Both the position numbers and the translations under genes were made by a program. The notes beneath the pieces were generated by a model, which searched no databases, was not told the origin of the DNA, and was given only the letters and a program-made list of their open reading frames with translations. From the NCBI RefSeq assembly GCF_000720455.1, contig NZ_JOAK01000010.1:248001-312000 (forward strand): a DNA stretch of 64,000 bases. The letters run 5' to 3'. Shown here piece after piece: positions 17,640 through 53,007 of this stretch. Origin of the DNA: Streptomyces virginiae (GTDB taxonomy: Bacteria; Actinomycetota; Actinomycetes; Streptomycetales; Streptomycetaceae). Numbering within the stretch: position 1 is the first letter of the stretch; each line of letters opens with the position of its first letter.

Positions 17640-18433
17640 GCACGACGTACGCGATGCGCGACTCGATGACGATGCTGCGCCGCAACCTCAAGCACGCCCA
17701 GCGTTACCCCTCGATGACGATCTCGATCGTCGCGATGCCGATCCTGATGCTCCTGCTGTTCGTCTACGTCTTCGGCGGCGCGCTCGGCGCCGGCATCGAA
17801 CTGCCGGGCGGCGGCACGGGCGACCGCGGCGACTACACCAACTTCGTCGCCCCCGGCATCCTCCTGATGGCCGCCACCGCCGGTGCCGTCTCGACCGCCG
17901 TCTCCGTCTGCACCGACATGACCGAAGGCATCATCAACCGCTTCCGGACCATGTCGATCTCGAAGTCCTCCGTGCTGACCGGGCACGTCGTCGGCAACGT
18001 CATCCAGACCATGATCAGCCTGGTCCTCGTCATCGGCGTCGCCCTCCTGGTGGGCTTCCGGCCCAACGCCACCTTCGTCGAGTGGCTCGCCGCCCTCGGC
18101 ATCCTCGCCCTGCTCGCCTTCGGCCTCAGCTGGCTCTCCGCCGCCATCGGCCTGGGCTCCAGCAGCGTCGAGGCGGCGAGCAACGCCCCGATGCCGCTGA
18201 CCTTCCTGCCCTTCCTCGGCAGCGCGATCGTCCCGCCGGAGTCCATGCCGGTCGGCCTGCGCTGGTTCGCCGAGTACCAGCCCTTCACCCCGATGACCGA
18301 CACCCTCCGCGGCCTGCTCATGGGCACGGAAATCGGCAACAGCGGCTGGCTCGCGCTGGGTTGGGGCGTCGTCCTCAGCCTCCTGGGCTTCCTGTGGGCC
18401 CGCTCGGCCTTCAAGCGCGAGGCGAAGATCTAG
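17636..18433 (+). CDS. DrrB-like ABC transporter permease
   Basis: 265 residues, starting at ATG 17636 in a four-base overlap with the ATPase stop. About six hydrophobic segments are visible (MTISIVAMPILMLLLFVYVF; FVAPGILLMAATAGAV; VIQTMISLVLVIGVALLVGF; WLAALGILALLAFGLSWL; a central PMPLTFLPFLGSAIV; and a C-terminal LALGWGVVLSLLGFLWA). The pattern and the ESMPVGLRWFAEYQPFTPMTD loop are typical of ABC-2/DrrB permeases. It is an inner-membrane partner of the preceding ATPase, and a strong hairpin follows. Confidence 0.93.
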   Translation: MSTTYAMRDSMTMLRRNLKHAQRYPSMTISIVAMPILMLLLFVYVFGGALGAGIELPGGGTGDRGDYTNFVAPGILLMAATAGAVSTAVSVCTDMTEGIINRFRTMSISKSSVLTGHVVGNVIQTMISLVLVIGVALLVGFRPNATFVEWLAALGILALLAFGLSWLSAAIGLGSSSVEAASNAPMPLTFLPFLGSAIVPPESMPVGLRWFAEYQPFTPMTDTLRGLLMGTEIGNSGWLALGWGVVLSLLGFLWARSAFKREAKI

Positions 18434-18460
18434 AGAGCTCCACCGCACGCACCGCAACGC

Positions 18461-18500
18461 GAACGGGGCTGCCCGGCCGAACGGCCGGGCAGCCCCGTTC
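18461..18500 (+). terminator. Terminator after the ABC exporter operon
   Basis: A perfect 19-bp inverted repeat (left arm starts GAACGGGGCTGCCCGG) separated by only two bases, so the real loop is a few bases larger. It starts 28 bases past the permease stop. No T-run. It is very likely the transcript end. Confidence 0.8.
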
Positions 18501-18509
18501 GCCGTGTTC

Positions 18510-18535
18510 CGGCCGTCCCGTCGACGGGACGGCCG
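18510..18535. repeat. 26-bp perfect palindrome
   Basis: A loop-free palindrome, CGGCCGTCCC then GTCGAC then GGGACGGCCG, placed 9 bases after the preceding terminator. It may be a second hairpin of a tandem terminator or a protein-binding site at the border of the biosynthetic cluster. It shares its GTCGAC centre with the 36-bp palindrome at 14720. Confidence 0.7.
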
Positions 18536-18805
18536 ACGGTGCGGTGCGGGGCGCGGACAACGGGACACGATGGCCGAAAACGCAAGCAGGAATCGCTCAC
18601 CAGTGCCGCCGCGGCAGAGCTGTACGGGCATTCCTTGCCCCGCCCACGGGCCACTCCTACGATCAATCCGGAAGGGCGGGGAAACGAATTCACGGCTGAT
18701 CTGATCCGGCCCCCAGTGCCATTCAATCCGGCACCGCATTCCATATTCCGTTTCCCCCTTCGTGCTTCCCGCTTCCGTCCGACGAAACGCAGAGGGGCCA
18801 TCGTC

Positions 18806-19594
18806 ATGCACACCCGCAGCCACGCAACGGAAACCGCCGCCGGACTGGTCGTCGAAAGCCCCTTCATATGGCGGGCCAGGCGGCCCGGACACCGTCACCA
18901 ACTGGTCTGCTTCCCGCAGGCGGGAGGCGGCGCCGGCGCCTTCAACGACTGGGTGCACCGGCTCCCGGCCGACATCGAAGTGGTCGCCGTACAGCTGCCC
19001 GGCCGGCAGAACCGGATCCTGGAGGACGCCGCCACCGAGGTCGGACCGCTCGTACGGACGCTGGCGCAGGCCCTGCGGCCCGTACTGGACGGACCCTTCT
19101 CCTTCTTCGGCCACTCCTGCGGTGCCCTGCTGGCCTTCGAGCTGGCCCTGGCCCTCCAGGCCCGCGGCGGCCCCCGCCCGGCCCACCTCTTCCTCTCCGG
19201 CCAGGCCTCGCCCGTGCCCTTCCGCGACCGCCCCCAGCTGCACGGACTCTCCGACGAGGAGTTCCGGGCCGAGGTGCTGCGGCTCGGCGGCTTCGACGCG
19301 GAACTCGCCGAGGACGAGGACGCCATGGAGGCCCTGCTGCCGCCCGTCATGGACGACTTCACGCTCTGGGAGCAGCACGCCATGCCCGTCGACGCCCGCC
19401 TCGACGTCCCCATCACCGCCCTCGTCGGCGCATCCGACAGCAGGGCGCCACGCGCCGAGATGGAGACCTGGGGCGCCCACACGGACACCGCGTTCGACCT
19501 GCGCGTCTACCCCAGCGGGCATTTCTATCTCTTCGAGCCGGAACTGGGCTCCGAGCTGCTCGAATTCATCGCCGGAACGGTTCTGGAGTCCTAA
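18806..19594 (+). CDS. Type II thioesterase (NRPS/PKS editing)
   Basis: 262 residues, starting at ATG 18806 with an AGAGGGG ribosome-binding site. It is an alpha/beta hydrolase of the external thioesterase family: CFPQAGGGAGAF near residue 35 (most relatives have FPHAGG, so His is replaced by Gln here), VQLPGRQNR, nucleophile elbow GHSCG with Ser104, and the late histidine in YPSGHFYLFEPE. Such enzymes clear wrongly primed or stalled acyl groups from carrier proteins; some members instead transfer aminoacyl groups between carrier proteins. It is the first gene of the NRPS arm, about 100 bases before the first NRPS gene. Confidence 0.93.
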   Translation: MHTRSHATETAAGLVVESPFIWRARRPGHRHQLVCFPQAGGGAGAFNDWVHRLPADIEVVAVQLPGRQNRILEDAATEVGPLVRTLAQALRPVLDGPFSFFGHSCGALLAFELALALQARGGPRPAHLFLSGQASPVPFRDRPQLHGLSDEEFRAEVLRLGGFDAELAEDEDAMEALLPPVMDDFTLWEQHAMPVDARLDVPITALVGASDSRAPRAEMETWGAHTDTAFDLRVYPSGHFYLFEPELGSELLEFIAGTVLES

Positions 19595-19696
19595 GCTCCC
19601 GATGGGCAATGCCTGTATGACAGCTTTTTCGGCTTGCCGCGCCACCGGCGTGGCTGCGATTAATTGAGAAATCAAACCCACGAGATCCCGGTCTTC

Positions 19697-26320
<6,624 letters not shown>

Positions 26321-26321
26321 A

Positions 26322-43886
<17,565 letters not shown>

Positions 43887-43888
43887 CC

Positions 43889-45121
43889 ATGACCGGGACA
43901 TCCGCCGGCGCGGAGGAGAAGGAAGCGGCGGCCTTCGTCGACCGCCTGGGCATCAACGACGAGTTCTTCTGGCTGCGCGGGCACCGGCCCGAGCACCCGG
44001 TCGAGGTCAACGACTACGGCATCGTCAACGTCTACGGCTACAAGGAGGTGCTGGAGGTCGTCGGCAACCCGGGGACCTTCTCCAGCGACGTCGCCGAACT
44101 CATCGCGGGCGACGTGGAGATCGACCCCGAGTTCAGCGACGGCACCCTCCTGCAGTCCGACCCGCCGGACCACACCAAACTGCGCAAGATCATCAGCAAG
44201 GCGTTCACCCGCGGGATGGTCGCGGCCCTGGAGCCGCGGATGGTCGAGATCACCCACGAACTCCTCGACGCGGTCGAGGGCCGGGACAGCATCGAGATGG
44301 TGAACGACCTGGCCTACCCGATGCCGATCATCGTCATCTCCGAGCTGCTCGGGGTGCCGCAGAGCGACCGCGACCTGTTCAAGACGTGGGTCGACCGCAT
44401 GGCCCACAGTGCGGTCGCCCTCACCTCGGGCGACCGCGACCTTGACGAGGACGTCGACGCCCAGGCCGCCATGCGCGTGGTCCCGGAGATGTTCCAGTAC
44501 CTGCGCGAACACGCCGCCGAGCGCCGCACCAAGCCGCGCGAGGACCTGCTGACCAAGCTCGTCGAGGCGGAGGTCGACGGCGAGCGGCTCAGCGACAACG
44601 CGGTGGTGAACTTCGCCAACGAGCTGCTCGTCGTCGGACACGCCACCACCAGCGCGCTCCTCGGCAACACCCTCCTGTGCCTGGACGCCCACCCCGAACA
44701 CCTGGCCGCCGTCCGCGGGAACCCCGGCCTCACCCCCGGCCTGATCGAGGAGTCCCTGCGCTACCTCAGCCCCATCGCGACGGCGTACAAGGCGTGCGTC
44801 GCCGAGGGCGAGCTGGCCGGCGTCCCGGTCCACCCGGGCCAGCTCGTCGCCATCTCCCTCTCGGCGGCCAACCGCGACGAGCGCATGTTCGCCCGCCCGC
44901 ACGTCTTCGACCCGTACCGCGACCCCAACCCGCACATCGGCTTCGGCCGGGGCATCCACTTCTGCCTCGGCGCGCCGCTGGCCCGGATGGAGGGCCGGAT
45001 CGCCACCGACATCCTGCTGGACCGCTTCCCGAAGATGCGGACGGACCCGGACAACCCGCCGGTCTTCCTGCCGCTGCCCCACGTCATCTCGACCTCGGAG
45101 CTCCCGCTCCTCGTCCGATGA
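43889..45121 (+). CDS. Cytochrome P450 (first of a tandem pair)
   Basis: 410 residues, starting at ATG 43889, two bases after the NRPS stop. The heme loop is FGRGIHFCLG with Cys359, and the ExxR helix is EESLRYL. In the I helix the usual AG(x)(D/E)TT reads VGHATTS, so the acidic residue before the threonines is missing. It shares the N-terminal pattern FFWLRGHRPEHPVEV with the next P450 (HFWLRGIRPEAPVEY), so the pair arose by duplication. The likely role is oxidation of the peptide or of a carrier-bound residue, for example hydroxylation. The redox partners are not in the window. Confidence 0.93.
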   Translation: MTGTSAGAEEKEAAAFVDRLGINDEFFWLRGHRPEHPVEVNDYGIVNVYGYKEVLEVVGNPGTFSSDVAELIAGDVEIDPEFSDGTLLQSDPPDHTKLRKIISKAFTRGMVAALEPRMVEITHELLDAVEGRDSIEMVNDLAYPMPIIVISELLGVPQSDRDLFKTWVDRMAHSAVALTSGDRDLDEDVDAQAAMRVVPEMFQYLREHAAERRTKPREDLLTKLVEAEVDGERLSDNAVVNFANELLVVGHATTSALLGNTLLCLDAHPEHLAAVRGNPGLTPGLIEESLRYLSPIATAYKACVAEGELAGVPVHPGQLVAISLSAANRDERMFARPHVFDPYRDPNPHIGFGRGIHFCLGAPLARMEGRIATDILLDRFPKMRTDPDNPPVFLPLPHVISTSELPLLVR

Positions 45122-45167
45122 GGCGCCGAACCGCGGCCCGTGACCGGGCCACCGAAGGAGACCCCCG

Positions 45168-46370
45168 ATGACCACCGCGAGCAGCCCCCTCGACAAGTGG
45201 GAGATGCACCCACGGCACTTCTGGCTGCGCGGCATCCGGCCCGAGGCGCCCGTCGAGTACGACCCCGAGGTCGGGATGTGGCACGTCTACGGGTACCCGG
45301 AGACGCTGGAGATCCTCAGCGACCCCGCGACGTACTCCTCCGCGGTGGCCGCGCGCTACGTCAGCCCGGAACAGGCCGCCGTCGCCTTCGACGGCAACCT
45401 CACCCAGGCCGACCCGCCGGAACACCAGAAGCTGCGCAAGCTGGTCGGGCGCACCTTCACCCTGAAGATGGTCGCCGAGCTCGAATCGCGCATCGCCGCC
45501 CTCACCCACGAACTGCTCGACCGGATCGAGGGCGACACCTTCGACCTCGCGGAGGCACTCGCCTACCCGCTGCCGGTGATCGTCATCTGCGACATGCTCG
45601 GCATCCCCCGCGAGGACCGCGAACTCCTCAAGGAATGGGCCGACCAGTCGCTCATGGCGAGCACCCAGCTCACCACGCACCAGGGCGACAAGGCACAGGA
45701 GGAGTCCCTCGACACCCAGGCCGAAGCGGCCATGGCGATGGGCTTCTACATCCTCGAACTGGTCACCGAGCGGCGCGCCCGGCCGCAGGACGATCTGCTG
45801 TCCCGCCTCGTCGAGGCGGAGGTCGACGGCGAACGGCTCACCGACCGGCAGATCGTCAACTTCGCCAACCTGCTGATCTCGGCCGGCCACATCACCACCA
45901 CCATGCTGCTGGGCAACACCATCCTGTGCCTGGACGCCTTCCCCGACGTCGACGAACGGGTGCGCAAGGACCGGTCGCTCGTGCCGACCCTGCTGGAGGA
46001 GTCCCTGCGCTACCTGAGCCCGCTGGCCGCGGGCTACCGGGTCACCACGCGGGACGTGGAGATCGCCGGCGTCAAGGTGCCCGAGGGCGACGTGCTGGAG
46101 GTCTGGTTCTCGGCCGCCAACCGCGACGCCAGGGTCTTCGAGGACCCGGACGTCTTCGACCCGGCCCGCACCCCCAACCCGCAGATCGGCTTCGGCCGGG
46201 GCATCCACTTCTGCCTCGGCGCCCCGCTCGCGCGGCTGGAGGGCCGGGTGGCCATGAACATCCTGTTCGACCGCTTCCCGAAGCTGCGGGTGGACCCGGA
46301 CGACAAGCCGACCTTCCTCACGTCCCCGGAGTTCACCGGGGTCTGGCGGCTCCCGATCCGGGTGGACTAG
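45168..46370 (+). CDS. Cytochrome P450 (second of a tandem pair)
   Basis: 400 residues, starting at ATG 45168 with a GAAGGAGA ribosome-binding site. Heme loop FGRGIHFCLG with Cys349, ExxR at EESLRYLSPLAAGYR. The I helix reads SAGHITTTML, again without the acidic residue of the usual acid-alcohol pair, as in the preceding P450. It is clearly a paralogue of that enzyme, with long shared blocks such as LLTKLVEAEVDGERL / LLSRLVEAEVDGERL. It probably acts at a different position of the same peptide. A perfect 17-bp hairpin follows at once, so expression of the downstream genes may be attenuated here. Confidence 0.93.
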   Translation: MTTASSPLDKWEMHPRHFWLRGIRPEAPVEYDPEVGMWHVYGYPETLEILSDPATYSSAVAARYVSPEQAAVAFDGNLTQADPPEHQKLRKLVGRTFTLKMVAELESRIAALTHELLDRIEGDTFDLAEALAYPLPVIVICDMLGIPREDRELLKEWADQSLMASTQLTTHQGDKAQEESLDTQAEAAMAMGFYILELVTERRARPQDDLLSRLVEAEVDGERLTDRQIVNFANLLISAGHITTTMLLGNTILCLDAFPDVDERVRKDRSLVPTLLEESLRYLSPLAAGYRVTTRDVEIAGVKVPEGDVLEVWFSAANRDARVFEDPDVFDPARTPNPQIGFGRGIHFCLGAPLARLEGRVAMNILFDRFPKLRVDPDDKPTFLTSPEFTGVWRLPIRVD

Positions 46371-46372
46371 CC

Positions 46373-46411
46373 GGCCGGCGGCCCGGACCCGACCGGTCCG
46401 GGCCGCCGGCC
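46373..46411 (+). terminator. 17-bp hairpin inside the biosynthetic gene string
   Basis: Two perfect 17-base arms (left begins GGCCGGCGGCCCGG) around a 5-base loop start three bases after the second P450 stop. A run of C rather than T follows. It could end the NRPS transcript or act as a partial terminator/mRNA stabiliser between the P450 pair and the FAD gene. Confidence 0.65.
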
Positions 46412-46474
46412 CTCACCCCCCCCGCATCCCCGTGACGCCCGCCACCGGGGCCGGCGCAGGACAAGGAGCATCTT

Positions 46475-47679
46475 TTGACCCACTACGACGTGATTGTGGT
46501 CGGCGCGCGCTGCGCCGGGGCTCCGACCGCGATGCTGCTCGCGCGCGCGGGCTACCGGGTGCTCATGGTCGAGCGCGGCACCTTCCCCAAGGACACCCTC
46601 TCCACGCTCTACATCCACCAGCCCGGCGTCGCCGCCCTCGCCCGGTGGGGCCTGCTGCCCGCGGTGGTGGCCACCGGCGCGCCCGCCCTCGACCGCGTCC
46701 GCTACACCCATGGGGACATCCGGCTCGACGGCTGCTCCTGGGCGGCCGACGGGCAGCGCGCCGCCTACGGGCCCCGCCGCTATCTCCTCGACCCGATCCT
46801 CGTGCAAGGCGCCGTCGACGCGGGCGTCGAATTCCGCGAGAACTGCTCGGTGAGCGACCTCGTCTTCGACGGCGACCGCGTCGTCGGCGTCCGGCTCGGC
46901 TCCACCGGCGCCGTGGAGCGGGCCACCCTCGTCGTCGGCGCCGACGGCATGCGCTCCACCGTCGCCGCGAAGGCCGGCGCCCCCACCGTCGTCGAGGACC
47001 CGACCTCGACGTGCGCCTACTACTCCTACTGGTCCGGCCTCGGGCCCGGGTTCCGGCTGTACGACGCCCCGGGGCACTGGGTCGGCACCGTACCGACCAA
47101 CGACGGGGCGACGCTCGTCGCCGGCTACTTCCCCCAGGAGCAGTTCCGCAGCGTGCGCGGCGACGCGCTGGGCGCCCTGCTCACGAACGTCGAGAAGACG
47201 GCCCCCGAGCTGCGGGAGGAGATGGCGGGCGGGGCCCGGCTGGAACGCGTCTACGGCACCGGCGACCAGCGCAACTTCTTCCGGCAGGCCGCCGGGCCCG
47301 GCTGGGCGCTCGTCGGCGACGCCGCCCACCACAAGGACTCGATCACCGCACGCGGCATCACCGACGGCTTCTACCAGGCCCAGCTGCTCGCGGACTGCAT
47401 CGGTGACGGACTCCACGACCCCGGCCGGCTGCGGGCGGCCCTCGACACCTACGCCGAACAGCGGACGGAGGCCCTCACACCGGAATACCGCGCCACGCTC
47501 AAGACGGCCCGGCTGAACCCGCCCGCCCACCACCTGGACCTGCTGCGCGCCGTCGCCACCAGCGGCGACCTGACGGACCGGTACTTCTCGACGCTGTCCG
47601 GTGTCTGCCCGATCGACGAATTCGTCACCCCCGAACTGCTCGACCTGATGGAAGAGATGGACATGAAAGGAACGAAGGG

Positions 47680-47683
<4 letters not shown>
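46475..47683 (+). CDS. FAD-dependent monooxygenase/oxidoreductase
   Basis: 402 residues, starting at TTG 46475 behind AAGGAGCATCTT. The N-terminus is a Rossmann FAD-binding motif (DVIVVGARCAGAPTAMLLARAG); the family's second FAD motif reads GWALVGDAAHHKDSITARGI, and VVGADGMRSTVA lies between. This is the group A flavin monooxygenase / geranylgeranyl-reductase-like superfamily. No tryptophan-rich halogenase motif was seen, so halogenation is unlikely. In this context it may hydroxylate or desaturate an amino acid or the peptide; related enzymes N-hydroxylate carrier-bound residues in some depsipeptide pathways (recalled, not shown here). Its stop overlaps the next gene (ATGA). Confidence 0.85.
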
Positions 47684-50859
<3,176 letters not shown>

Positions 50860-50885
50860 GGCCCGGACCCGAGGAGAAACCACCC

Positions 50886-52145
50886 ATGACCGCCCCCACC
50901 CTTCAGTCCGCGGCGCCCGCCGCCCCGGCCGAAGGGGCCGACCCGGCAGCCTTCGACCTCACCGACCCCCAGACGTTCGACGACAACGACCCGCACGAGA
51001 TGTGGCGGCCGCTGCGCGCCCACCACCCCGTCTTCTGGCACGCCCCCAGGGACGGCAAGCCCGGCTTCTGGGTCCTCACCAAATACGACGACATCATGGC
51101 GGCCTACCGCGACAACAAGCGGTACACCTCCGAGCGCGGCAACGTCCTGAGCACCCTCCTGCTCGGCGAGGACTCCGCAGCGGGCAAGATGCTCGCCGTC
51201 ACCGACGGCCCGCGCCACCGCGAGATCCGCAACCTGATGATGAAGTCCTTCTCGCCGCGGGTCCTGGCCCCGGTCGTCGAGAACGTCCAGCGGCTCACCG
51301 ACCGGCTGATCTCGGAGGCCGTCGAGGAGGGCGAGGTCGACTTCGTCACCGCCGTCGCCGACCGGATCCCCATCCACACCATCGGCGACCTGATGGGCAT
51401 CCCCGCCGGGGACCGCGAACTGCTCGTGGACTGGAACGCCCAGACCCTGTCCCGGTACAGCGCCGACGACGGCGAGGAGGTCTCGCTGATGGCGCGCAAC
51501 GAGATCATCCTCTACATCTCCGGCCTGATGGCCGAGCGCCGCCGCAACCCCGGCGAGGACGTCCTCAGCACGCTGGCCACGGCCACGATCGACGGCGAGC
51601 CGCTCACCGAAGAGGAGATCATCTACAACTCGTACAGCCTGATCCTGGGCGGCGACGAGTCGAGCCGGGCCACCGCCTCCGGCATCGTCCACGCCTTCAG
51701 CCAGTACGGGGACCAGTGGCGCCGGCTCAAGAACGCCGAGGTCACCCTGGAGAGCGCCACCGAGGAGGTCATGCGCTGGACCACCCCGACGATGCACTTC
51801 GGGCGGCACGCCCTGGTGGACATCCCGATCCGCGACCACGTCGTCAGGGCCGGCGAGATCGTCACGCTGTGGAACAGCTCGGCCAACTTCGACGAGGACG
51901 CCTTCGCCGACCCCTACACCTTCGACCTGGGCCGCACCCCCAACAAGCACGTCAGCTTCGGCCACGGACCGCACTTCTGCCTCGGCGCGTACCTGGGCCG
52001 CGTCCACATGATCTCCATGCTGGAGTCGCTCCGCACCCGCGTGTCCGGCATCGAACTCCTCGCCCCGCCCACCCGCCTCTTCTCCAACTTCGCCAACGGC
52101 CACGCCACCCTGAAGGTCCGCCTCACCCCCGAACACAACGCCTGA
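50886..52145 (+). CDS. Cytochrome P450, probably acting on the carrier-bound amino acid
   Basis: 419 residues, starting at ATG 50886 with a GAGGAGAAA ribosome-binding site. Heme loop FGHGPHFCLG with Cys365, ExxR helix EEVMRWT. The I helix reads LGGDESSRATA: the acid is kept and the usual threonine is serine. The sequence differs from the tandem P450 pair. Its position straight after the stand-alone C*-A-T gene suggests hydroxylation of the amino acid tethered to that carrier protein, as in the established A-PCP/P450 pairs that form beta-hydroxy amino acids. It is the last plus-strand gene before a bidirectional terminator. Confidence 0.92.
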   Translation: MTAPTLQSAAPAAPAEGADPAAFDLTDPQTFDDNDPHEMWRPLRAHHPVFWHAPRDGKPGFWVLTKYDDIMAAYRDNKRYTSERGNVLSTLLLGEDSAAGKMLAVTDGPRHREIRNLMMKSFSPRVLAPVVENVQRLTDRLISEAVEEGEVDFVTAVADRIPIHTIGDLMGIPAGDRELLVDWNAQTLSRYSADDGEEVSLMARNEIILYISGLMAERRRNPGEDVLSTLATATIDGEPLTEEEIIYNSYSLILGGDESSRATASGIVHAFSQYGDQWRRLKNAEVTLESATEEVMRWTTPTMHFGRHALVDIPIRDHVVRAGEIVTLWNSSANFDEDAFADPYTFDLGRTPNKHVSFGHGPHFCLGAYLGRVHMISMLESLRTRVSGIELLAPPTRLFSNFANGHATLKVRLTPEHNA

Positions 52146-52161
52146 CCCCTCGCGCACGGCG

Positions 52162-52194
52162 AAGGCCCTCCCGGTCCGAGACCGGGAGGGCCTT
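52162..52194. terminator. Bidirectional terminator between NRPS and PKS arms
   Basis: A perfect 14-bp inverted repeat (AAGGCCCTCCCGGT / ACCGGGAGGGCCTT) with loop CCGAG lies between the stop of the plus-strand P450 and the stop of the minus-strand thioesterase. The arms' A- and T-rich ends suit termination from both sides. Confidence 0.85.
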
Positions 52195-52209
52195 GCTCAT
52201 GCGGGCCGG

Positions 52210-53007
52210 TCAGCGAGTGGCGGCCAGCAGGGCGGTCCGGGTGAGGGTGTGGAGGTCGCAGGCCAGGGCCCGGGCCACCTCCGGTTCCTGGGACTGGAGG
52301 TAGAAGTGGCCGCCCTCGAAGAAGCGGACCGTGAACTCCGACGACGTGTGCTCGCTCCACCGCAGCAGGCCCTCGCGCGGCACGTTGTGGTCCTGCGCCC
52401 CCGAGTAGGCGTACAGGGGGCAGGAGACACGCGAGCCCGCCGCGCCCCGGTAGCTCTCCGCCGCCTTGAAGTCCGCACGGAGGGAGGGGAGCACGGCGGA
52501 CATCAGGTCCTTGTCGGCCAGCAGCTCCGGCGGGGTGCCGGACAGGTCCGAGATCGACGAGGCCAGGTCCTCGTCCGCCAGCCGGGACAGGCCGCGGCTC
52601 AGGTGGATCGCGGCCGCCGGCCGGCCCGAGACGATCACGCCGATCGGCGCACGGTCCGGGTGCAGGCCCTCCAGCCGCAGCGCCACCTCGTACGCGACGA
52701 TGGAGCCCAGGCTGTGCCCGAACAGCACGAGCGGGCGGCCCGCGCGGGGGAGCAGCGCCTCGACGACCCGGTCGGCCATCTCCCCGATGTCGTCGACGCA
52801 AGCCTCGCCGAGCCGGTCCTGGCGGCCCGGATACTGCACGTTGAGCACCTCGGCGCAGCCGGACAGGGCCTGCGCCAATGTGTAGTAGCCCGTCGCCGAG
52901 CCGCCCGCGTGGGGGAAGACGACCAGCGTCGGACCCTCCACCGGCGGCCGGTGGTACTGGCGCAGCCAGCCCGTCGGGTCGGAGCCGGGCCCGTAGGTTC
53001 GTGTCAT
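52210..53007 (-). CDS. Type II thioesterase at the end of the PKS operon
   Basis: 265 residues with the external thioesterase pattern: VVFPHAGGSATGYYTLAQAL, VQYPGRQDR, elbow FGHSLG with Ser99, and the C-terminal histidine in FEGGHFYL. It starts at ATG 53007, overlapping by four bases the stop of the thioesterase-oxidase fusion gene, so translation is coupled. It probably removes aberrant acyl groups from PKS or NRPS carrier domains. It is the third thioesterase of this family in the cluster, together with that at 18806 and the fusion. Only the NRPS has an integrated TE, so a role in PKS chain release or transfer cannot be excluded. Confidence 0.93.
   Translation of the reverse strand: MTRTYGPGSDPTGWLRQYHRPPVEGPTLVVFPHAGGSATGYYTLAQALSGCAEVLNVQYPGRQDRLGEACVDDIGEMADRVVEALLPRAGRPLVLFGHSLGSIVAYEVALRLEGLHPDRAPIGVIVSGRPAAAIHLSRGLSRLADEDLASSISDLSGTPPELLADKDLMSAVLPSLRADFKAAESYRGAAGSRVSCPLYAYSGAQDHNVPREGLLRWSEHTSSEFTVRFFEGGHFYLQSQEPEVARALACDLHTLTRTALLAATR

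Larger units (their letters stand above)
18434..18805. other. 372-base intergenic region before the NRPS cluster
   Basis: The first 100 bases hold two strong hairpins (18461-18500 and 18510-18535). The rest is lower in GC than its surroundings (for example ATTCAATCCGGCACCGCATT near 18720) and probably contains the promoter of the biosynthetic operon. I could not assign -35/-10 boxes or a regulator site with confidence. No gene was seen. Confidence 0.55.
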
